Shown one piece after another: positions 35,618-47,035 of a stretch of 64,000 nt of DNA. The notes beneath the pieces are model-generated. The model saw only the letters and a program-made list of their open reading frames with translations. It was not told the origin of the DNA and made no database searches. Made by a program: the position numbers and the translations under genes. The stretch is from Thiomicrorhabdus xiamenensis (GTDB taxonomy: Bacteria > Pseudomonadota > Gammaproteobacteria > Thiomicrospirales > Thiomicrospiraceae), in assembly GCF_013282625.1 (NCBI RefSeq), contig NZ_CP054020.1, positions 2,294,001 to 2,358,000 on the forward strand, given 5' to 3'. Positions within the stretch are counted from its first letter, which is position 1; each line of letters opens with the position of its first letter.

Positions 35618-37951
35618 ATGAGTTTTGATCTAGAAGAAGTCAAAGCATCTTTGATAAAAGCCGTTCCGCAACTTGAGGAAATGCTGGATTCATTGATCCA
35701 AGAAGCTTCTCACTACATGAACGAGCACTCACGTGAAGAGTGGTTGGATAATGCCAACGCCCTAGCCTACTTGGGTAAAGGTCAAGATGTAGTTGTGAGC
35801 TATCTTGAAGCAGTACCGCAAGTTATTGCCAAAGTAGATGACGAGATTCTGGACGATATCCATGAAACCGTTATGAAACTGTCGTCGGTAACTTCCGGTG
35901 AAGTTATCGCGCTGGTGCTCGATTCTTTGCCAACGATTGCTGATAAAACCCGTGATATTGATCTGACTCGCCAGTATCTAGCTCTGATTTACCAAATCGG
36001 TTCGAAAACACCGCGCGGTATGCGTCCAATGTTAGCCAACATGGACGAGTTAATGTCAAAGCTGACCGTATCAGGTCTACGTCGCTGGGCACAATGGGGG
36101 GCACAAGCGCACGCCCGTAATTTCCCGGCGCAGATTAAATACTTCGGGCTGGAGTCAGAAGACTCGAAAGCGGTATTCCAGCAGCAGCGTAAAGGTTCAT
36201 TGTTTATCGATTTCCATCGACCAATCAACTTCTACCTGCGCGCTTTCTGGGCCCGTGATTTCTTTATTCGTCCTGCTGCGGCGGACTTTGAAGATTTCAA
36301 ACCCTATTTTGAAAAAATGGCACTGCACCTACCTGACGCCCTGAATGATATTGGCGAAGTAAAAGGTGGTGAAGTCTATCGCGCTATGGCGGCTCACTTG
36401 GCATCCCATATCTGCTACAGCAAATGTGCGATTTCAATGGAGCAGTTAACACCACAACAGATGTTCTTTATCGAGATCATGGAAGATGCGCGTGTTGAAT
36501 ATAACGCCATTAAAAACTTCCCAGGCTTGAAAAATCTGTGGATGAAGGTGATTCGTGCCAGTCAGGAACAAACGCCACTGGATCCGAAGAGCAACGCCTA
36601 CCGCATTGAGCAGTTAGCGCTGAAATTAATGGACCCGCAGCACGAGCTGAATGACGAACAATTGACTGTGGTTGCCGATCGTTTCTATGCAGAGATCGAA
36701 GACAATCTGGACAATGAAAAGTGGTCGTGGGATATGGGTATCCTGCTGCACAATGTTCTGAATATATCGACCAACAAGTGGGTTTCGCTTACTGAGCTGA
36801 ACAAACAGCGTTTCGGCTATCGCGATGATAACCGTCTGGTCTGGGATTCGGACGAATGGGGTGATATGGATGCCGGCGGAGCCGCATACCAGGAACCTGT
36901 TCGCAAACACGTATCGGTTATGGAGATGATCAACGAGATCGATTCCGAGCTGGTTGACGTTGACCACGACGAAGTCTGGGTACTGGGCTCTGAGCTGTAC
37001 CCTTACGAAGACAACGGTGTCTCCTATAACGAAATGGAAGGCGTGGAACCTATCTCTGATCCGTTCCACTACCATGAGTGGGATTACCGTGTGCAATTGC
37101 ACCGTCCGAGCTGGGTAACACTGTACGAGCGTCGCGCCAAGAAAGGCGATCCGGAATTGTATAACCGTATACTGGATGCCAACAAAGGTATCGCGCACCG
37201 TATCAAACAGATTGTTGATAAGCTGCAAGCGGTTGGTCTGCAACGTATCCGTCGTCTTGAAGACGGTGACGAGCTTGACCTGAATGCCTGTGTTGAAGCG
37301 ATTACCGACATTCGTATGGGCCAGGAACCGGATCCGCGTATCACCATGAAAAACGTGATTCGTTCGCGAGAAGTATCGGTAGTGGTACTGCTTGATTTGT
37401 CGGAATCGACGAATGAAGAAATTCCGGGCGTGGGTAAAACCATTCTGGAAGTAACGCAAGAATCGGCGATTCTGGTATCGCACGCGATTAATGGTATCGG
37501 TGACCAGTTTGCGGTCCACGGCTTCTCGTCCGACGGTCGCCACGATCTGCAGTATGTACGCTTTAAGCAGTTCGACGAGCCATTTGACCAAGAAGTGCAT
37601 TCACGTTTAGCCGGTATGCAAGGTGGATTATCGACTCGTATGGGTGGTGCTATGCGTCACGCCGGTCATTATCTGGCCAAGCAAAGCAGCAAGCAGAAAC
37701 TGTTGCTGGTAATTACCGATGGTGAACCAGCGGATATCGATGAACAAGACGGCCAGTATCTGAAGCAAGATGCCAAGAAAGCGGTTGAAGAACTGCAAAC
37801 CAACGGTATCTACTCATACTGTCTGACCATTGACCAATATGCGGACAAATATGTGCAGAATATTTTCGGTCAGAACCGTTACGCGATTGTCGATGACGTA
37901 CTGAAACTGCCGGAAAAACTACCGCAACTATTTGCCAACCTGACGACCTAA
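35618..37951 (+). CDS. cbbO: CbbO, RuBisCO activase adaptor for form I enzyme
   Basis: This 777-residue protein has a long helical N-terminal region and a C-terminal von Willebrand A domain with MIDAS motif DLSES (Asp593, Ser595, Ser597) and TDGEPADID. It is the paralogue of the CbbO at 25124; the C-terminal domains are similar while the N-terminal halves are strongly diverged, as expected if each pairs with a different RuBisCO. It is 67 bases after cbbQ, with a weak ribosome site, which would favour excess CbbQ. Confidence 0.93.
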   Translation: MSFDLEEVKASLIKAVPQLEEMLDSLIQEASHYMNEHSREEWLDNANALAYLGKGQDVVVSYLEAVPQVIAKVDDEILDDIHETVMKLSSVTSGEVIALVLDSLPTIADKTRDIDLTRQYLALIYQIGSKTPRGMRPMLANMDELMSKLTVSGLRRWAQWGAQAHARNFPAQIKYFGLESEDSKAVFQQQRKGSLFIDFHRPINFYLRAFWARDFFIRPAAADFEDFKPYFEKMALHLPDALNDIGEVKGGEVYRAMAAHLASHICYSKCAISMEQLTPQQMFFIEIMEDARVEYNAIKNFPGLKNLWMKVIRASQEQTPLDPKSNAYRIEQLALKLMDPQHELNDEQLTVVADRFYAEIEDNLDNEKWSWDMGILLHNVLNISTNKWVSLTELNKQRFGYRDDNRLVWDSDEWGDMDAGGAAYQEPVRKHVSVMEMINEIDSELVDVDHDEVWVLGSELYPYEDNGVSYNEMEGVEPISDPFHYHEWDYRVQLHRPSWVTLYERRAKKGDPELYNRILDANKGIAHRIKQIVDKLQAVGLQRIRRLEDGDELDLNACVEAITDIRMGQEPDPRITMKNVIRSREVSVVVLLDLSESTNEEIPGVGKTILEVTQESAILVSHAINGIGDQFAVHGFSSDGRHDLQYVRFKQFDEPFDQEVHSRLAGMQGGLSTRMGGAMRHAGHYLAKQSSKQKLLLVITDGEPADIDEQDGQYLKQDAKKAVEELQTNGIYSYCLTIDQYADKYVQNIFGQNRYAIVDDVLKLPEKLPQLFANLTT

Positions 37952-37979
37952 CCTTAACTAGAGTTTTTGGTTACAATCG

Positions 37980-38011
37980 AGCCCTGGTCAGGAAACTGGC
38001 TGGGGCTTTTT
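37980..38011 (+). terminator. Terminator after the second cbbO
   Basis: The stem AGCCC plus GTCAG pairs with CTGGC plus GGGCT across a small symmetric TG/TG internal loop, with a GAAA tetraloop, followed by five Ts. It lies 28 bases after the cbbO stop and just before orf187. Confidence 0.75.
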
Positions 38012-38041
38012 ATTAGAGATTTATTTTCGGGGAATATATCG

Positions 38042-38605
38042 ATGAATGCAGAACAATTTACACAAGCACTGACTGAGTTTTCCGATGAAAACTATCAAGC
38101 CATTTTGGATGGTGCTGCACTGATTATTGAGCAGGATAAAGGCCTAACTCTGGGTAAAACTGAACAGGCATTTGTGATTTTTGAACTCGGTGACGAGTCA
38201 TTCGACTCCGTTGCAGAGTTAAAAGCCTCTCTGATCGACCGTGCCGAAGAACTGATCAAGGAATATTATCAATTCAACCCGGTCAGTAAGTTGCACTTTA
38301 ATAATCAGCTACAGCGCCTGATTCAGGAACATGGCGCCAACGCCTTTGTCAGCATGCCGGGACAGGAAGCGACCGTAAAAGTATTTGTCGATGATGATGC
38401 CGTGGTCGCAGAAGGGTCGGAGAGCCCGAGATTCAAATACGGCTTTTGCATGGTCTTGAGCGAAAAAATGCTGCCTCAGGCAATTGAAAACAAAGTAAAA
38501 AACTGGGTTCAATCCGGCAGTGCCTATGATGACTATATCAGCGTAAATGTCTGTCGCTTCAGCAGTGCCGATATGGAAAATATCGAACACAGCGACTATA
38601 TCTAA
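38042..38605 (+). CDS. Unknown protein encoded after the second cbbO (orf187)
   Basis: This acidic, soluble 187-residue protein starts at MNAEQFTQALTEF, preceded by GGGGA; a longer frame from 37967 would run through the terminator and is not favoured. It looks alpha/beta, without membrane segments, signal peptide or recognised motif, and has one cysteine near residue 137 and another near 171. I do not recognise a family. It follows cbbLS-cbbQO but lies beyond a terminator, so its link to RuBisCO is by position only. Confidence 0.7.
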   Translation: MNAEQFTQALTEFSDENYQAILDGAALIIEQDKGLTLGKTEQAFVIFELGDESFDSVAELKASLIDRAEELIKEYYQFNPVSKLHFNNQLQRLIQEHGANAFVSMPGQEATVKVFVDDDAVVAEGSESPRFKYGFCMVLSEKMLPQAIENKVKNWVQSGSAYDDYISVNVCRFSSADMENIEHSDYI

Positions 38606-38628
38606 TCCGATACCGCGCCAGGCGCTCT

Positions 38629-38658
38629 AAAAAAGCTATCCATTCGGATGGCTTTTTT
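38629..38658. terminator. Bidirectional terminator between orf187 and the sensor kinase gene
   Basis: The stem AAAAAAGCTATCC/GGATGGCTTTTTT with a 4-nt loop (one G-U pair) lies between two converging genes, with T-runs on both strands. Confidence 0.88.
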
Positions 38659-38689
38659 ATTCCTAAAATAATTCCATGAATCGGCTCAA

Positions 38690-41600
38690 TTAGAACATGG
38701 AAAGAAGCTGAATCGCTTCGTCAAAATCGTAATTCTGTATCGCCTCTTCAATTTTTCTGCGCGCTTCGCTGGCGATCACTCGGTTAATTAAATTCCGGTT
38801 TTCAGTCCATAATTCCAAAACGCCACCATCGAGCTCTTCCAGTCCGCGGATCAACTGTTGCTTGAGCGCAGACCATTCATCGGCATCAAACTCACCGCTT
38901 TCCTGAACACCGTCGTCTTCGTCCTCTTTGGAGGCTCTGTCTTCATAGGCATCGATAAAACTTTGCGACATCTTCCAAGCATTTGTATGCCCTTGCTCAA
39001 CTTGCTCAAGAAAAGCCATGAACTCCTCTTTCTGCGACTGTTTTAACAGGCTCATCTCAAAATCCGCCACATAAGTGTCCAGACGTTTTTCCAAAGCGGT
39101 AAATAACTCCGAAAGCGCCTTAAAACCGACACTGGCCGACAGGCCTTTTAAAGTATGTACAAAACGTTTGGCTTCATCCCACTGTTGATCAGCAATGTAT
39201 TTCTGCAACTGTGCCGGTGCATTGCGGTAAGTGTCCAAATAGCTATAAAGCATCTTTTCAAAAAATGCGTCTTCGCTATTAAGCAGCTGCTTTGCCGCCT
39301 TAATATCCAAACCGTCCCCCACTGGCAACGCCAAACCATCACCTTCCGGTAAAGCCTCAGCTTCATCTTCCAGTGACTTGTCCAACTTATCAACAAACTT
39401 ATCCACACCCAAAGTCTTGGCCAAAATGTCATACAACTTCTCGGGAAGAATCGGCTTGGAAATATGCGCATCCATCCCGACAGCCAGACAGCGTTCGACC
39501 TCTTCTTTAAACGCATGAGCGGTCATGGCAATAATCGGCAAATTCGAAAACTGTGCATAGCCACGAATTGCACGGGTGGTTTCAATCCCGTCCATCACTG
39601 GCATCTGGATATCCATCAACACCAGATCAAAATGCTGATGACAACGCAATAACTGATACAACGCCTGTTCGCCGTTATCAGCAAGCGTGACCCGAGCGCG
39701 TGTCCGGGAAAGCATTTCTTCGGCGATCTGCTGGTTAAGGATATTGTCTTCCACCACCAGCAAGTGTTTATTCTCAAGGTTCGGTACAGACGGCTGTTCA
39801 CCCGAAGAAAGCGAACGGTCATCCTGTCCTTCTTTGAACAGACGAGCCAGATGTCTCGGTAAAATCGGCTTGTGCAGGCAATAACCGATACCATTCAGTT
39901 CCGCCAGCTCCTGCAGTTTATTCCAGTCATAAAACGAGTTAAGCACAACCCTTTCCAGCAATTCGGGATGCTGTTTCTTAATCGCCTGCACAATTTCGAC
40001 ACCATCTATCTCAGGCATCATCCAGTCGATAAAGAACCAATCAGGTATCGATTTTCCATCTCCCAGCGCTTTTAAAAGCTCTTGGCCGGTGGCAAACAAC
40101 TGTACCTGTATCCCGAAGCTCTCCAGTTGCAAACACAGCTGTTCGCGAGCCATGGGAATATCATCCACAATCCATGCCGACTGACGCACCTTAAGCCCCT
40201 TGGAAACCGAGGATTCCCCGAGTTTGGCAAACGGAACCGTCAGCGAGAAAATACTGCCGCGTTGCAATGCACTGGCAACCGTCACGTCCCCGCCCATTTC
40301 GCGCGCCAGATTACGGGAAATGGCCAAGCCCAATCCGGTTCCGCCATGTTTTCGGGTGGTTGAAGCATCCGCTTGCGTAAAGGCGTCAAACAGCTGATCC
40401 AATTGCTCGTTACCGATACCGGCCCCGGTATCTTCGACATGAAAAGCGACTGTCCAGCGATCCTGCGCCTGCTCGGTCACCTCAACATATAAAAGAACGT
40501 AACCTTCATCGGTGAATTTAACGGCATTCCCCAGCAGATTAATCAGAATCTGCCCTATTCGAACCGGATCCCCAACCAGAACAGGCTGTTTGCACTGATA
40601 TAAAGATGGTGCCAGATGAACAAAGACTTCAAGCCGCTTCTGTGCCGCGAGCGTCTGCACCGCGATCATGCTGTCTTCGATCACTTCTTCGATCTGTACC
40701 GGGATATGTTCCAACGACAGTTTTCCGGATTCGATTTTGGAGAAATCCAATATATCGTTAATGATATGCAGCAGACTGTTTGCCGAGCGGTTGATCTTCT
40801 CGACATAATCCTTCTGCTGAAAATCGAGATTAGTATTTAATGCCAGATGCGACAAGCCTAATATCGCATTCATCGGAGTACGAATTTCATGACTCATATT
40901 CGCCAGGAAATCGGATTTCAATGCAGTGGCGGATTCAGCCTGAACTTTGGCCTCTTCCAGGTTATTAACTAACTCTTGCTGTTTCCGAGCCTGGCGTATT
41001 CCGGCAATCATGACGCCACAGGTAGCATGGAAAGGTTCAAGAAATTCGGCCAGTTCATCGCGATACTCATCCGCGCGATTGGCGATACCATAAACACCGA
41101 CCAGCTCCTTGCCCTGAAAGATCGGCACCCCCATATAACGATGCAATCCCGGAAGCTCAGGAGCCATTCGGCCGGCACGCAGATCATTCGACACGTCATT
41201 ACTGATAACGCGTCGCTCTTGATACATGACTTGACCGATCAAAGTATCCGCGTCACAAAGCAACATATCCTGGGACAGGATCTTTTCGAACATCCTGTTG
41301 GATTCACCATTCCAGGCAATATTGCTCAACGCATGCAGCTTAAGACAACGGGTGCCATCCTCTTGAAAGATCACTTCACCGATAAACCCGTATTCACTCT
41401 CTGAAATGTCCAGTAAAGAGTTCAGCAGTTCATCCCAGATATGCGCACTATCCAGCGTATTGGCCATAAAATCTTCAGTCGCCTTACGCAATGCGTTCAA
41501 CAGCTTATTTCGGGTCTGGATTTCGTGGCGCTCTTGCTCTCTTTCACTTAAATCCGTCACCACCCCGATAAAACTGGTTTCATTATCCGAATCAATTCGG

Positions 41601-42916
41601 CTGATCGCCAAATGCATAGGGAACATACGGCCATCGCTGTTGACCCCGGTTACCTCCCGACCGGTACCGATAATTTTATTCTCACCGGTTATCAACTGCC
41701 TGCGGATAAAATCATCATGTTGATCCGCCTCTGCTTTAGGCATCAAAATCTTGACGTTTTGCCCCAGCAGTTCCTCTTCGCTAAACCCGAAAATTTCCTG
41801 CGCCTTATTATTAATCCGGTTGATGATCCCTTTACTGTCGATCTGAATAATCCCCGAAGCCGCATTATCCAGAATCGCCTGATTTTGCTGTAACGGCAAC
41901 AATGCATCGACACGAATTCGGTGAATGACCCTGCGGCTCATCAGGAATAAGAAGATAATGGCGATCAGCTCTACCAAAAAGATGATCAGATCATTGCGCT
42001 GATACTTGTGATACTGCTGAAGAGAGTGATCGTAAAAAAGCTTAATCGTCGCCACGCTCTCTTCGAGAAGCGGCCGTGCAATTGTTGACCGGAACGGCAG
42101 CTCGGTTGTAACAGGCAGCTCTTTGTCAAGGATTTCGTAGGTAAAGTGGGTATTCAGATAATCGAAGTTACTGACCAGGGATTTCAACGCCTGCTTCACG
42201 CTCGGTAGAAGGTCGTCTTCGTAGATTTCCAGCATTTGCACCAGAATCCGATGCTCGGTCTGCAACTCGGTGCTCGCCTGCTGGAGCATTGGCAGAATAC
42301 TCAGGTCATTAGATTCCTGAAAACTGCGGATCATGGACAAAAGTCGGTGCAATTGATTATTCCATCGCAAAAGATGGGCAATAAACTGCATTTTGACGGT
42401 AATAGAACGCTCGTTAATCGGTAGATCCAAGAACAAGCGCTCCATGCGATTGATCAAATCATTGCGAAGAATATCACTATGATAGTGGAGCGATTCAATC
42501 TCAGTTAGGCAAGGTTCCTTTATCGGGCATTCCCATACCATACGCCGGTGACCGGTAAAATCCAGGAAATGCCTTTCCAAAGCCATTAGATCGGCTGTCT
42601 CATAATTATAATGATGGATACTCTCAAGAAACGCCTGATAACTGACATCCGTTTGATCCATAAGACGCTGCAATTCGCTTTTGGGAACACTGCTGTGATT
42701 TAACAGGTAGGTTGTACTGCGGCCGTCCTCGAAGGAGATCGCCTCGTTCAGGTCGAGCAGGGCATCAATCGTATGGTATTTTCGATCGAATTCAGCCTGA
42801 TGGATCAGCCCCTTTCCCAAAAACCAGATTGCAGCACCACCCATCACCAAGGTCAAAACCACGATAATGAACAAGCTTGACTGTATCTGCTTTTGCGTAT
42901 CCTGCAAATAACTCAT
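38690..42916 (-). CDS. Large membrane hybrid histidine kinase
   Basis: This is a 1408-residue hybrid sensor kinase. Order of parts: membrane helix (about 13-34), a long helical periplasmic sensor, second membrane helix (about 310-330), PAS domain (about 345-460), GAF-like domain (about 500-640), HisKA with phospho-accepting His in [11 protein letters not shown], HATPase with [10 protein letters not shown], a first receiver ([11 protein letters not shown]), a second receiver ([11 protein letters not shown]) and a C-terminal Hpt domain with [11 protein letters not shown]. It is a complete internal phosphorelay. It is followed in the opposite order by an HD-GYP regulator whose gene ends 22 bases upstream. 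The signal is unknown. Confidence 0.9.
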   Translation of the reverse strand: MSYLQDTQKQIQSSLFIIVVLTLVMGGAAIWFLGKGLIHQAEFDRKYHTIDALLDLNEAISFEDGRSTTYLLNHSSVPKSELQRLMDQTDVSYQAFLESIHHYNYETADLMALERHFLDFTGHRRMVWECPIKEPCLTEIESLHYHSDILRNDLINRMERLFLDLPINERSITVKMQFIAHLLRWNNQLHRLLSMIRSFQESNDLSILPMLQQASTELQTEHRILVQMLEIYEDDLLPSVKQALKSLVSNFDYLNTHFTYEILDKELPVTTELPFRSTIARPLLEESVATIKLFYDHSLQQYHKYQRNDLIIFLVELIAIIFLFLMSRRVIHRIRVDALLPLQQNQAILDNAASGIIQIDSKGIINRINNKAQEIFGFSEEELLGQNVKILMPKAEADQHDDFIRRQLITGENKIIGTGREVTGVNSDGRMFPMHLAISRIDSDNETSFIGVVTDLSEREQERHEIQTRNKLLNALRKATEDFMANTLDSAHIWDELLNSLLDISESEYGFIGEVIFQEDGTRCLKLHALSNIAWNGESNRMFEKILSQDMLLCDADTLIGQVMYQERRVISNDVSNDLRAGRMAPELPGLHRYMGVPIFQGKELVGVYGIANRADEYRDELAEFLEPFHATCGVMIAGIRQARKQQELVNNLEEAKVQAESATALKSDFLANMSHEIRTPMNAILGLSHLALNTNLDFQQKDYVEKINRSANSLLHIINDILDFSKIESGKLSLEHIPVQIEEVIEDSMIAVQTLAAQKRLEVFVHLAPSLYQCKQPVLVGDPVRIGQILINLLGNAVKFTDEGYVLLYVEVTEQAQDRWTVAFHVEDTGAGIGNEQLDQLFDAFTQADASTTRKHGGTGLGLAISRNLAREMGGDVTVASALQRGSIFSLTVPFAKLGESSVSKGLKVRQSAWIVDDIPMAREQLCLQLESFGIQVQLFATGQELLKALGDGKSIPDWFFIDWMMPEIDGVEIVQAIKKQHPELLERVVLNSFYDWNKLQELAELNGIGYCLHKPILPRHLARLFKEGQDDRSLSSGEQPSVPNLENKHLLVVEDNILNQQIAEEMLSRTRARVTLADNGEQALYQLLRCHQHFDLVLMDIQMPVMDGIETTRAIRGYAQFSNLPIIAMTAHAFKEEVERCLAVGMDAHISKPILPEKLYDILAKTLGVDKFVDKLDKSLEDEAEALPEGDGLALPVGDGLDIKAAKQLLNSEDAFFEKMLYSYLDTYRNAPAQLQKYIADQQWDEAKRFVHTLKGLSASVGFKALSELFTALEKRLDTYVADFEMSLLKQSQKEEFMAFLEQVEQGHTNAWKMSQSFIDAYEDRASKEDEDDGVQESGEFDADEWSALKQQLIRGLEELDGGVLELWTENRNLINRVIASEARRKIEEAIQNYDFDEAIQLLSMF

Positions 42917-42937
42917 CTATCCATCCCGTTCCGATAT

Positions 42938-44038
42938 TCAAAGCAACTCTTCGGTAATTGCAGCAACCTTCTCTCCGATATTCTTAAAACATTCCGTCAG
43001 GCGCGGATCGAAATGTTTTCCGGCGCCCTCTTCGATAATCGCCAACGCTTCCTGATGGCTAAACGCTTTTTTATATGGTCTTTCGGAACGCAAAGCATCA
43101 TACACATCAGCAAGCGCCATCAGCCGGCCGCTGATTGGAATAGATTCGCCCTGCAGGCCTTGAGGGTAACCGCTGCCATCCCATTTTTCATGGTGCGTCA
43201 GCGCAATCTCCTGAGCAACTTCAAGAAAACCGCCATAGGAGCCCATTTCGTTTATAGCCGTTTTGAGAATATCCGCACCGCTCTGCGCATGCTGTTTCAT
43301 AATGTCGAATTCTTCCGGAGTCAGCTTGCCTGGTTTCAACAGGATATGATCGGGAGTGGTAATCTTACCGATATCATGCAGCGGAGCCGCCTGAACGATC
43401 AGATCCCGGGTATTCTCATCCAATCCCATATGCGGGTAAGTCCGCTCCACTTCTTCGGCCAACATCTGCACATAAGACTGGGTTCGCTTGATATGATTCC
43501 CGGTATTCTCGTCACGGAATTCGGCCAATGAGATCATCACCGTCAAAGTTGCCTGCTGCAGTTTGAAGAGATCGGTCAGACGCTCACTCAGCTTTTGCTC
43601 CAACATCTGATTTTCATCACGCAGTTTTCGATGATAGTCTCCAAGCTCCAGATGTGTTTTGATTCTCGCCAGGAGGATATCGGGATTGATTGGCTTGGGA
43701 ATAAAATCACTGCCACCCTCCTGAAGCGCGCGCTTCTCGTCTTCGGGCGAAGTTTTAGAGGTAATAAAAATAACCGGAATATCGCGCCAGGCTTCATGCT
43801 CCTTAATCCGTCGGCAGACGTCGTAACCGTCCATATCCGGCATCATCACATCCAACAGAATTAAATCCGCCAATGCCTTTTCGGGGGACTTCTCAAGCAG
43901 ACTTAACGCTTTCTGCCCGCTATTGGCCAACTTAACCGTATAGTGCCCTTTCAGACATTCATTCAGCAATGTAAGATTGGCCGGCGTATCATCAACACAA
44001 AGCAGGGTTTTTGTGGAGGCCAAAGGAGCGCTGCCCAT
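42938..44038 (-). CDS. Response regulator with HD-GYP output (c-di-GMP phosphodiesterase)
   Basis: This 366-residue protein has an N-terminal receiver (phospho-acceptor Asp in LILLDVMMPDMDGYD) and a C-terminal HD-GYP domain with HDIGKITTPDHIL and HHEKWDGSGYPQGL, which keeps both the HD and GYP signatures. Such proteins hydrolyse cyclic di-GMP. It is immediately upstream of the hybrid kinase, which likely feeds it phosphate through its Hpt domain. Confidence 0.92.
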   Translation of the reverse strand: MGSAPLASTKTLLCVDDTPANLTLLNECLKGHYTVKLANSGQKALSLLEKSPEKALADLILLDVMMPDMDGYDVCRRIKEHEAWRDIPVIFITSKTSPEDEKRALQEGGSDFIPKPINPDILLARIKTHLELGDYHRKLRDENQMLEQKLSERLTDLFKLQQATLTVMISLAEFRDENTGNHIKRTQSYVQMLAEEVERTYPHMGLDENTRDLIVQAAPLHDIGKITTPDHILLKPGKLTPEEFDIMKQHAQSGADILKTAINEMGSYGGFLEVAQEIALTHHEKWDGSGYPQGLQGESIPISGRLMALADVYDALRSERPYKKAFSHQEALAIIEEGAGKHFDPRLTECFKNIGEKVAAITEELL

Positions 44039-44149
44039 AAAAGTTTTCTCTCTAAACCTTAATAAATCAATACAAATCCTATCACAACCCTAAACTCTAC
44101 AGGGTAGCTGATTGAGGATACTCACCTTAAAACCGGGTGGCAAACAGAC

Positions 44150-44182
44150 AAAATGCCGGTAATCGTGATTACCGGCATTTTT
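44150..44182. terminator. Terminator after the chemoreceptor gene
   Basis: A perfect stem AAAATGCCGGTAATC/GATTACCGGCATTTT with a 2-nt spacing at the tip (effective loop larger) lies 34 bases after the chemoreceptor stop. On the minus strand it ends in TTTT. Confidence 0.85.
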
Positions 44183-44216
44183 CCTATATAACAATAAATC
44201 TTTGCAAGACCGTTTG

Positions 44217-46775
44217 TTAGAATTCACTCCATTCGGCACCGTCATCGGCTACCGGTGCAATGACTTTTTGCACGGAAGCTGTCTCGGTGGGCTTCATTCG
44301 TTTGTCTTCGACTAATGCCGGCTGCGGCTTGCGTTTTTCAATGGCCGGTGGCGTCATCATTTTCAATTGCTGCGAGTCGATTTTGAAGAACGCCATATCC
44401 TGACGCAGAATCTCCGACTGTTCGGTCATACTGGCCGCAGCGGCAGAGGTTTCCTCCACCAGAGCCGCATTCTGCTGAGTTACCGAATCGATCTGACCGA
44501 TGGCGCTATGCACCTGATTAACCCCTTGCGCCTGCTCTTCGGATGCCTGAGCTATATCCAAGATCATCTTCGAGAAAGATTCGATTTCCTGATTGATCTG
44601 ATCCAGCATTTCGCCCGACTGCTTCGCCAAATCACTTCCCTGATCGATTCGATTCACGCTCTCTTCAATCAGGGATTTAATCTCTTTGGCCGCCTCGGCA
44701 GATTTTTGCGCTAAGGAACGTACCTCTCCGGCCACAACAGCGAAACCGCGTCCGTGTTCACCGGCACGCGCCGCTTCAACAGCCGCATTCAATGCCAGTA
44801 GATTCGTCTGGAAAGCAATGCCGTCAATCAGATTGACGATATCGCCGATCTTATGACTCGAATCCTGAATCTCGCCCATCGCTTCAATCGTGCTTTGCAT
44901 GACCTGAGATCCGGCATTCGCCTTGCTCTGCACTTCCACGGCAACTTGACTGGCCTGCTGGGCGTTCTTACTATTGCCTTGAACCGCGGAATTCATCTGG
45001 TTCATGGTCGCGGAGGTTTCTTCCAGCGCCGAGGCTTGCTGCTGAACACGGTCACTCAGATCCATCGACCCCTTGGCAACTTCATCTGCCGCACCGGCAA
45101 CAATATGCGTTGCATTCAGTGCCTGCGCAACCACGTCCGCCAGACGACTGATCGAGCTGTTAATCGCTTGCTTGAGAGTGTCCAACTGGCCGTGATATTC
45201 ATTAGTAATCTGGTGCGTCAAATCCCCTTCCGATTGAGCGACAACCAGACGGGTAATATCATTGATCGCTTTTTCCAAAGCGTCCATCGATAAATTAATA
45301 CTGTTCTTCAATTCATCCAGCTGTCCTTGCGCATCCGCATTCACTCGAACGGTAAAATCGCCCTGCTGCATTTGATGCATCACGTGCGAAATGTCGGAAA
45401 TAATCCGATTCATGCGATCCATGGTCTGGGCGGTGTTATCCATAATCTGTTTGAACTGCCCCTGAACATTGGCATTGATCTCAATATCGAAATGACCGCG
45501 ATTCATCGCATCAAGTACACCGTTGATTTCCTGCATGGTGCTTTCGATCGAATCGACCGAAGTATTGACGCCTTGCTTCAGATTGTCCAGATCACCTGAA
45601 ACATTGACCTGAATACGTTTTGAAAAATCGCCCATAGCCAGCGCCGAAACAACCTGATTGGCCTCGTGCAGGGCTTCCTGAATCGCCATCAGCGTCATAT
45701 TCAATTCTCTGGAAATTTCGCCGATCTCATCATTTCTCGACTCATCCGCGCGAATATCGAATCGACCGGTTGCAGCGATCTCTTTAAGCGTGTTCTGAAT
45801 AGATGCAATTCCGGTACCGATCAAACGCGGAATCACAATCGAGATCATGATCGCGAAGGCGGTAATCAGCAGTGCAACCCATATGGTGATATTGAGAATG
45901 TTTTCGTTGTTTTTCTGAATCTGCGGACCGAGACGATCCTGATTCTGTTTCGAATGCAACTGAACCGCCGCGGCGTCTGCTGCCACTATTTCGCCCAGAC
46001 GCGTCAGCTGATTATGGCGAATCTCATTGCGCTTATTAATGGTCGCATAGAGGTCGTTCACCCCTTGATTGTATACCTTGATCGTTGCGATAAGCCCTTC
46101 CAGCTTTTCCTTGCCGATCGGCGAGGCGATCTCGGAGATCAGATTCTCAATCTGAGCGGACAAAACCGCAAATTCCTGCTGAACCCGATCCATATCCGCT
46201 TGTGAATTCGATTTAATGAACTTTGCTGTATAGAGGCGGGCCAGTAGCAAAGTTCGCAAACTTTCCGCAGAGGCGTTTTGAACTTCAAAAACCATATTCT
46301 GGTAAGAAGAGCGCATAATCGCGGTCAGCGTCTGTTCCATTGTCTTGCCGTTCGCATCGAGGACATTATCGACAATGTCATTTCGCTTCAGCATCAATTG
46401 ATGCACCTGCTCAAATGATGCCTTAAAAGAGTCAACATCATTTCTTAGTTTGTCGAACTCTTGTAATTGCTGTTCTGTCGCCGCGACCTCTTTCGCATCA
46501 TCAATGGCCTTACTGACCTTCAGATAAGCCTGCTCGAATGCCTCTATGTCGCGATGCTCATCCTGCAACAGGTAATCTTTGGTCGTCATGCGCATCTCAA
46601 GAACATTTGAAGCGATAATCCCGCTGTTAACAGATGTTCTTGCCATTTGGCGATAGTCGGCAAAGGCATCGGAACTGTCCGAAACTTTCGCGTAGTTAAA
46701 AATAGAGTTGGCAATAATGACCAGATTGATGGTTATAAAACCTGCAATCAACTTGCCTCTTAATGTTTTCAACAT
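44217..46775 (-). CDS. Methyl-accepting chemotaxis protein with a HAMP array
   Basis: This 852-residue chemoreceptor has membrane helices near residues 10-30 and 283-305 flanking a four-helix-bundle-type periplasmic domain. About five HAMP-like units in tandem follow ([10 protein letters not shown], then units with [33 protein letters not shown] and [11 protein letters not shown]). The conserved MCP hairpin tip contains [23 protein letters not shown]. The protein ends in EWSEF, which fits the xWxxF pentapeptide that tethers CheR and CheB. The ligand is unknown. It lies upstream of the HD-GYP gene but is separated from it by a terminator. Confidence 0.92.
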   Translation of the reverse strand: MLKTLRGKLIAGFITINLVIIANSIFNYAKVSDSSDAFADYRQMARTSVNSGIIASNVLEMRMTTKDYLLQDEHRDIEAFEQAYLKVSKAIDDAKEVAATEQQLQEFDKLRNDVDSFKASFEQVHQLMLKRNDIVDNVLDANGKTMEQTLTAIMRSSYQNMVFEVQNASAESLRTLLLARLYTAKFIKSNSQADMDRVQQEFAVLSAQIENLISEIASPIGKEKLEGLIATIKVYNQGVNDLYATINKRNEIRHNQLTRLGEIVAADAAAVQLHSKQNQDRLGPQIQKNNENILNITIWVALLITAFAIMISIVIPRLIGTGIASIQNTLKEIAATGRFDIRADESRNDEIGEISRELNMTLMAIQEALHEANQVVSALAMGDFSKRIQVNVSGDLDNLKQGVNTSVDSIESTMQEINGVLDAMNRGHFDIEINANVQGQFKQIMDNTAQTMDRMNRIISDISHVMHQMQQGDFTVRVNADAQGQLDELKNSINLSMDALEKAINDITRLVVAQSEGDLTHQITNEYHGQLDTLKQAINSSISRLADVVAQALNATHIVAGAADEVAKGSMDLSDRVQQQASALEETSATMNQMNSAVQGNSKNAQQASQVAVEVQSKANAGSQVMQSTIEAMGEIQDSSHKIGDIVNLIDGIAFQTNLLALNAAVEAARAGEHGRGFAVVAGEVRSLAQKSAEAAKEIKSLIEESVNRIDQGSDLAKQSGEMLDQINQEIESFSKMILDIAQASEEQAQGVNQVHSAIGQIDSVTQQNAALVEETSAAAASMTEQSEILRQDMAFFKIDSQQLKMMTPPAIEKRKPQPALVEDKRMKPTETASVQKVIAPVADDGAEWSEF

Positions 46776-46971
46776 AGGCTTCCCAGAGAGGTTATCAATT
46801 TAAAACTTCGAGTATGCTATCTTCCCGAACCACGGGGATAAAGCTTTTCAGTGAAGAGATGAATCCAAAATAAACTTCCATCAACTTTTAAGCATGCGCT
46901 ATTTTGGCATTTCTTTCGGCGTTCTTCACCCAAATACCCCTACATTTTGTATAAATATTTTTTGTAGGCAT

Positions 46972-47007
46972 AAAAAAACCCGGCAAATACTCAGTATTTG
47001 CCGGGTT
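46972..47007 (-). terminator. Terminator after fba
   Basis: A perfect 14-bp stem AACCCGGCAAATAC/GTATTTGCCGGGTT with a 3-nt loop is followed on the minus strand by a T-run. It lies 29 bases after the fba stop and ends the tkt-gap-pgk-pyk-fba run. Confidence 0.92.
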
Positions 47008-47035
47008 CTTACAAGAACTAATTAAATAATTTTAA

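Noticed and set aside
36626-37600. 324-codon minus-strand frame
   Set aside because: It lies antisense to the second cbbO, with no domain and shadow-like composition.
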